A stretch of 7,460 bases of DNA, from positions 1 to 7,460 of the forward strand of contig JAITNO010000111.1 in the NCBI GenBank assembly GCA_031290405.1. Direction: 5' to 3'. A model generated the notes under the pieces. It was not told the DNA's origin and did no database searches. It saw only the letters and a list, made by a program, of their open reading frames with translations. The DNA comes from Spirochaetaceae bacterium (GTDB lineage Bacteria; Spirochaetota; Spirochaetia; Treponematales; Breznakiellaceae). The stretch's first letter is position 1. Each line of letters starts with the position of its first letter. This document shows positions 5,140-7,460 of the stretch, one piece after another. The position numbers were made by a program, and so were the translations under genes.

Positions 5140-6013
5140 GGGCACGGGGCGCGACGCGGGGCGGCTTGGCGCGGCCTGCGCGTCGTTTTATGGCATGGAG
5201 GCTTGCGTCGACGGTGCCTTTGGAGACGCCTAAGACTTGCGCGACTTGTCTGTTGCTTGCTGCGATGCGCATATTTTTAAGGCGCTGCCTCATGCGGGCA
5301 AGCCGCGCGTGATGCTTCTGGAGTTTATCGCGAAGGGGTTCGTAATAGGCGCTGTCCTTGCTCATCGCATGGAGCCTTTTTTCAAAAGAGATGCAGCGGA
5401 AATGCTGAGAGAAACATCTCTCCCGCAATGCGCGTGCCTTCTTTTCTTTTGCAGAACACATCTCCCGCAATGCGTCCGTCATCCTGAAGATTTCTTGTTT
5501 GTCTATGCCTAAGCTTGGCGCGACGCGCTCAATAAAATCATCTGTTACACGATAATACGCCTTCAACAGCAGGATGAGCGTCTGCCGGGGATTCGATATG
5601 GGTTTATGCGTCTTGTCGTCTTCCTCAAGAAGGGAGTCCGATCCTGCGCCGTAGACGGCTTCTGTTTCCGCCGCCATCATTTCATAGGCGCCTTCGTTGC
5701 AAATCGCGTATTCGGTCTCGTAATGTAAAACCTGCTTTCTGCGGTATTCTTTGTCGGCATAGCGCACGATGCTGTTGATGTAGGTGTCGAAACACGCAGC
5801 ACTCTGTTCAAACTTCTCGATGGATTTGTTTATGCGCGGATAGAGACAACATAAGAATTCCGTGTGATCGTCTTTGTTTCTTTTGTAGGAACAAAGTCCA
5901 AAACATTCTGGATGCTCCAGGATGTATCGGAATATCTTCGCCTCCAATTCCCGTTTGTCTAAAAGGCCCGCCCTGTAGTCATCGTAAAAACGGTTGACTG
6001 GTTTTACTTTCAT
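5132..6013 (-). CDS. Divergent sigma-factor-like protein with C-terminal HTH
   Basis: A 293-residue cytoplasmic protein, rich in Arg, Lys and Cys, with no membrane segments. Residues about 52-92 (FLCCLYPRINKSIEKF followed by FDTYINSIVRYADKEYRRK) follow the pattern of sigma-70 region 2: an acidic start, 'aIekFd', 'FdtYi..iiR', then a basic end. Residues 254-278 (NRQVAQVLGVSKGTVDASL and AIKRR) are a helix-turn-helix like sigma region 4. Between them are helical stretches (145-185) and a coiled, basic segment (188-250). It looks like a remote sigma factor or sigma-derived DNA-binding regulator; I recall similar unnamed proteins in treponemes but cannot verify this. Start: ATG at 6013-6011, with AAGGAG about seven bases upstream. 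It lies downstream of pbpC on the same strand, 164 nt away, and ends tail to tail with the CBS-ACT gene, overlapping by 8 bp. The extreme C-terminus (RAGRAKPPRVAPRALI) is basic and coincides with the other gene's terminator. Confidence 0.85.
   Translation of the reverse strand: MKVKPVNRFYDDYRAGLLDKRELEAKIFRYILEHPECFGLCSYKRNKDDHTEFLCCLYPRINKSIEKFEQSAACFDTYINSIVRYADKEYRRKQVLHYETEYAICNEGAYEMMAAETEAVYGAGSDSLLEEDDKTHKPISNPRQTLILLLKAYYRVTDDFIERVAPSLGIDKQEIFRMTDALREMCSAKEKKARALRERCFSQHFRCISFEKRLHAMSKDSAYYEPLRDKLQKHHARLARMRQRLKNMRIAASNRQVAQVLGVSKGTVDASLHAIKRRAGRAKPPRVAPRALI
5152..5189 (+). terminator. Likely terminator of the CBS-ACT transcript
   Basis: CGACGCG (5152-5158) and CGCGTCG (5179-5185) form a 7-bp GC stem with a 20-base, partly self-pairing loop, followed by TTTT (5186-5189). 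It starts 12 bases after the CBS-ACT stop and lies wholly inside the 3' coding end of the opposing sigma-like gene. The loop is long and the T-run short, so strength is uncertain. Confidence 0.45.
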
Positions 6014-6041
6014 AATAATCTCCTTAAATTTTTATGCCTGT

Positions 6042-6089
6042 GATTTTGCAATCGGCCATTTATTATGATGCAAAAGCTCGATTTTGCAT
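6042..6089. promoter_or_regulatory. Triple TTTTGCA element upstream of the sigma-like gene
   Basis: The 164-nt gap between pbpC and the sigma-like gene contains GATTTTGCA at 6042-6050 and again at 6080-6088. The inverted TGCAAAA lies between them (6069-6075). ATGCAAAA (6068-6075) and TTTTGCAT (6082-6089) make a perfect 8-bp inverted repeat with a 6-base loop. It sits 55-76 bases upstream of the minus-strand ATG, where an operator would be. No T-run follows in either direction, so it is not a terminator. I could not find a convincing -35/-10 pair; TTGACC (6136-6131, minus) lacks a good -10 partner. No terminator for pbpC is visible in this gap. Confidence 0.45.
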
Positions 6090-6177
6090 TAAAAAAGTGA
6101 GGAGCGATAGATTTTTGTCATTCCTTGAACGGTCAAAATGGGATGTTTATCATACGGGGCCTGGAAACGGCGCATCC

Positions 6178-7460
6178 TTAGTCCAGGCGGAAGACGGCTT
6201 CCTGCGTTTCGTCTCCGCAACGCACGGTCAATGTGTGGAGGCCCCTCCGGTTGGCGGGGAGTTTAAAGATGAACGGCCGCACGGCCGTCAGCCGCATCCC
6301 GTCAAAGTCGATTTCCAGCACGTCGTTCGTCCCACCGGTAAGCTCCACGGGGATTTCGCTCCGCGCGGCGTCGGCGGGGTTGAAAAAATAGACGAAGCCG
6401 TTGCGGGGGCTTACCAGCGAAAGCGGAGCGTCGGAATAGTCGACGCCGCCTGAGCGCTTTGACGACAAGAACCAACCCTGATACTCGGCGGGATAGGTGA
6501 GCGTCGAAAGGCCGTCTTCCCAGCGGTGCCATGTGCAGGGCGGCGCCGGCGGGGCGTCTTTGGCGACGTACTCGTGGACGCGCTCAAGGCAGGCCGCTCC
6601 AGCGCCCATGCCCGACGCGGCGCACAGCTCAGTCATCCGAAAGCCTTCCGGCGGGGGGAAGTCCAGGGCCCCCTCCCGCCCGCCACTGTGCGCGGCGCCT
6701 GAGTGCAGGAGGTTCAGCGTATTGCGCGCGATGGCGGCGGGGATGGAGCTGCCGGTCTTGCCGATGACCGTCTGGCCTGAAAAGTTTCCCATCCAGACGG
6801 CGACCGTATAGCGTCTGCTCGCCGCCAGTGCGACGATGCTCTGATACTGGTTGGCCGTTCCCGTCTTGAATAGGGCCGGCACATCGGCCTTGAAGTTCCG
6901 CGCCCTGCCGAAGGCCAGCACCCTGGAGTCGGCGTCGGACAGGAACGAACAGATGATGCGGGCGCTGTCGGCGCTCATGGCGGCGGGCGGCGGCTCGGAG
7001 GCGCGGCCGTCTTTCCGATAGACGGGCTCGATGAGCCGTCCGTCGTTGGGAAAGGCCGAGAAGGCGCGGGCCAGCTCGAGGATGCTCACCGGCGCGTTGC
7101 CGAGCGCGAGGCCCAGCCCGGCGGCGTCGGCGCCGCCCTCCCCTTCAAGAGAGGCGAAGCCCAGACCGCGCAGGAAGTCGGCGTAGCCCTTCTGCCCGAG
7201 TCTGTGGAGGAGCTCGACGGCAGGGATGTTCAGGCTGGAGGCCAGGGCTTGCCTCATCAGGACGGGGCCGTTGAAGCGGTTGTTGAAGTTCTGCGGGATG
7301 TAGAGGGCCTCGGCGCCGAAATCCCGTGGGATGTCGGCAAAAAGGGTGGCGGGGGAAAGCCCGCGCTCCAGCGCCAGCGCGTAGAGGAACGGCTTCATGC
7401 TGCTGCCCGGCTGGTTTAACGCGAGCACGCCGTCCACCTGCCCCTGCGCGCCTCCGTCAT
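6178..7460 (-). CDS. pbpC: Penicillin-binding protein 1C, C-terminal part (5' end outside window)
   Basis: The visible 426 residues are the C-terminal half of a class A-type penicillin-binding protein acting at the outer face of the inner membrane in peptidoglycan synthesis. The transpeptidase motifs are all present, numbered from the GTG-coded residue at 7437: SSMK (catalytic Ser12, Lys15) within NQPGSSMKPFLYAL, then SLN (68-70) in ASSLNIPAVELL, then KTGT (191-194). Residues about 343-419 (VSPRNGFVYFFNP onward) form the beta-rich BiPBP_C domain typical of PbpC. The linker contains CTWHRWEDG and LTYPAEYQGWF, also PbpC-like. The reading frame is open to the right edge (DGGAQGQ before 7437), so the internal GTG is not the start. 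Family members are about 700-800 residues with an N-terminal glycosyltransferase domain, which would lie beyond 7460. Motifs are intact, so the transpeptidase is probably active. No terminator is seen after its stop; it may be cotranscribed with the sigma-like gene. Confidence 0.93.
   Translation of the reverse strand, partial: DGGAQGQVDGVLALNQPGSSMKPFLYALALERGLSPATLFADIPRDFGAEALYIPQNFNNRFNGPVLMRQALASSLNIPAVELLHRLGQKGYADFLRGLGFASLEGEGGADAAGLGLALGNAPVSILELARAFSAFPNDGRLIEPVYRKDGRASEPPPAAMSADSARIICSFLSDADSRVLAFGRARNFKADVPALFKTGTANQYQSIVALAASRRYTVAVWMGNFSGQTVIGKTGSSIPAAIARNTLNLLHSGAAHSGGREGALDFPPPEGFRMTELCAASGMGAGAACLERVHEYVAKDAPPAPPCTWHRWEDGLSTLTYPAEYQGWFLSSKRSGGVDYSDAPLSLVSPRNGFVYFFNPADAARSEIPVELTGGTNDVLEIDFDGMRLTAVRPFIFKLPANRRGLHTLTVRCGDETQEAVFRLD

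Noticed and set aside
6178..7437. GTG at 7437 as the true start of the penicillin-binding protein
   Set aside because: It would begin only 11 residues before the catalytic Ser, without a membrane anchor; the frame stays open to the window edge, so this is an internal codon of a gene cut by the window.

Overview
The window looks like a chromosomal segment from a spirochaete, most likely a Treponema relative. This rests on family resemblance and gene company: a GcpE/IspG with the motif QTMWK instead of the common QSMTN, a PbpC-type penicillin-binding protein, a CBS-ACT protein behind a tRNA-Gln, and a divergent sigma-like protein of a type I associate with treponemes. No ribosomal gene is present to settle it. 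Most of the window is GC-rich, while the response regulator (212-991) and the sigma-like gene (5132-6013) look visibly more AT-rich. I judged composition by eye.

Left part (1-1075): a minus-strand LuxR/NarL-type response regulator with its own promoter (1019-1047), a clear ribosome binding site, and one strong plus one weak hairpin downstream (66-105, 154-182). Its receiver domain lacks the phosphorylatable aspartate. Bases 1-26 hold two overlapping perfect dyads. No partner kinase is visible.

Centre (1073-4344): a tight minus-strand operon. Reading 5' to 3' it has a small membrane protein with a tandem heptapeptide repeat (encoded by a 21-bp DNA repeat), then ispG of the MEP isoprenoid pathway (2-nt gap), then a CHASE2-like extracytoplasmic sensor protein without an output domain (6-nt gap). 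It ends at a hairpin terminator at 1049-1074.

Right of centre (4338-5189, plus strand): a good sigma-70-type promoter drives a tRNA-Gln(CUG), followed after 36 nt by a GTG-started CBS-CBS-ACT protein with a strong ribosome binding site and no terminator between them, so the tRNA and mRNA are probably one transcript. The -35 box of this promoter overlaps the TTG start of the divergent operon.

Right part (5132-7460, minus strand): the 3' half of pbpC (transpeptidase plus BiPBP_C domain, running off the right edge), then a 164-nt gap with a triple TTTTGCA element, then the sigma-like HTH protein, whose 3' end overlaps the CBS gene by 8 bp tail to tail. A likely terminator for the CBS transcript lies inside its coding sequence.

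The points most worth a second look are the pseudo-receiver regulator, the sigma-like protein, the heptad-repeat membrane protein upstream of ispG, and the output-less CHASE2-like protein.
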